Notes under the pieces: model-generated | Database searches by the model: none | Told to the model about the DNA's origin: nothing | Seen by the model: the letters and a program-made list of their open reading frames with translations, nothing else | Shown: positions 5,713-6,024 of the stretch, piece after piece | Layout: each line of letters opens with the position of its first letter | How positions within the stretch are numbered: the first letter of the stretch is position 1 | From: Methanobacteriaceae archaeon | GTDB lineage: Archaea > Methanobacteriota > Methanobacteria > Methanobacteriales > Methanobacteriaceae | Length of the DNA: 6,024 nucleotides | NCBI GenBank assembly: GCA_030693105.1 | Contig: JAUYBK010000109.1 | Span: 1-6,024, forward strand | Direction: 5' to 3' | Program-made: the position numbers and the translations under genes

Positions 5713-6024
5713 CTAGACGGCTATTGTTCTGGCTGAGTCAGTTTTTTTGCCATTGGTATATACTGTTAGAATATATGTGTTCCCTGGTTGTGAGAAGGAT
5801 TGAGCCCCTCCGATGTTAGTATAATGTCCGCCGGGTGTGATTGGTCCAGAACCACTAGCTAATACTTCTTTTGAACCTTTTGCAGTTATTTCCCAATTTT
5901 CATTACCTGCAGCTCCATCAGTCCATAACACTGCAGCACAATTACCATCAGTCACAGAAAAGCTGGTGATTGTAACTCTTCCAGGGGCTGCCGCCGCTGC
6001 TATGGATACAGTAGCTATAACCAT
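5713..6024 (-). CDS. Small secreted beta-rich protein, start beyond window edge
   Basis: The frame reaches the right edge, where the last three bases happen to give a Met. The first visible residues, MVIATVSIAAAAAPG, are the hydrophobic core and Ala-rich cleavage region of a signal peptide but lack its charged N-terminus, so the true start is probably some codons further upstream. The mature part (about 90 residues) alternates hydrophobic and polar residues in strands (VTITSFSVTD, AVLWTDG, ENWEITAKG, TYILTVYTNG) with glycine- and proline-rich turns. It looks like a single immunoglobulin- or fibronectin-III-like domain, with one Cys (residue 29) and no lipobox. It is probably exported and soluble or wall-associated. 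An oligo-T terminator follows the stop. I do not recognise a specific family. Confidence 0.75.
   Translation of the reverse strand: MVIATVSIAAAAAPGRVTITSFSVTDGNCAAVLWTDGAAGNENWEITAKGSKEVLASGSGPITPGGHYTNIGGAQSFSQPGNTYILTVYTNGKKTDSARTIAV

Overview
The window looks like the chromosome of a mesophilic methanogenic archaeon, most probably Methanobacteriales (Methanobacterium-like). This is an inference from content: a PLP enzyme of the MJ0158 (SelA-like) family, an archaeal NYN-domain protein of the TIGR00288 type, GGTGA/AGGAGG ribosome-binding sites, TATA-box-like promoters in AT-rich gaps, oligo-T stretches after stop codons, and an archaeal lipoprotein rich in N-glycosylation sequons. No tRNA, rRNA, CRISPR array or complete insertion sequence was seen.

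Layout. Positions 1-1082 (minus) hold a two-gene unit: a NYN-domain protein whose stop overlaps the start of the MJ0158-family gene, which runs off the left edge. A 314-base gap (1083-1396) holds the promoter of this unit and a hairpin/T-run that probably terminates the gene upstream. Next comes a small acidic hypothetical gene (1397-1729, minus). Diverging from it is a metal-dependent cyclase/kynurenine-formamidase-like hydrolase (1910-2584, plus). That gene converges on a coupled minus-strand pair: an unrecognised conserved-looking protein (3054-3830) whose stop overlaps the start of a secreted lipoprotein (2608-3057).

From about 3860 to 5712 the sequence becomes visibly more AT-rich and looks like an accessory or decaying island. 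It carries a hypothetical protein with a CxxC motif (3956-4387), a 121-base imperfect palindrome (4446-4566), a short AAA+ ATPase gene (4577-5212), and the C-terminal 75 codons of a papain-like peptidase without a start or the catalytic Cys half (5240-5467). The window ends inside a small secreted beta-rich protein (5713-6024, minus) whose start lies beyond the edge.

The most striking observation is the 4577-5212 protein. Its first ~52 residues resemble the N-terminus of a contractile-injection-system baseplate assembly protein (Afp11/12-like). The rest resembles the core of the AAA+ ATPase typical of the same systems (Afp15/Pvc15-like), but it lacks visible arginine fingers and the C-terminal lid. 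With the papain-like fragment 27 bases upstream, this reads either as the scar of a lost extracellular contractile injection system (eCIS) or as a repurposed minimal derivative of one.
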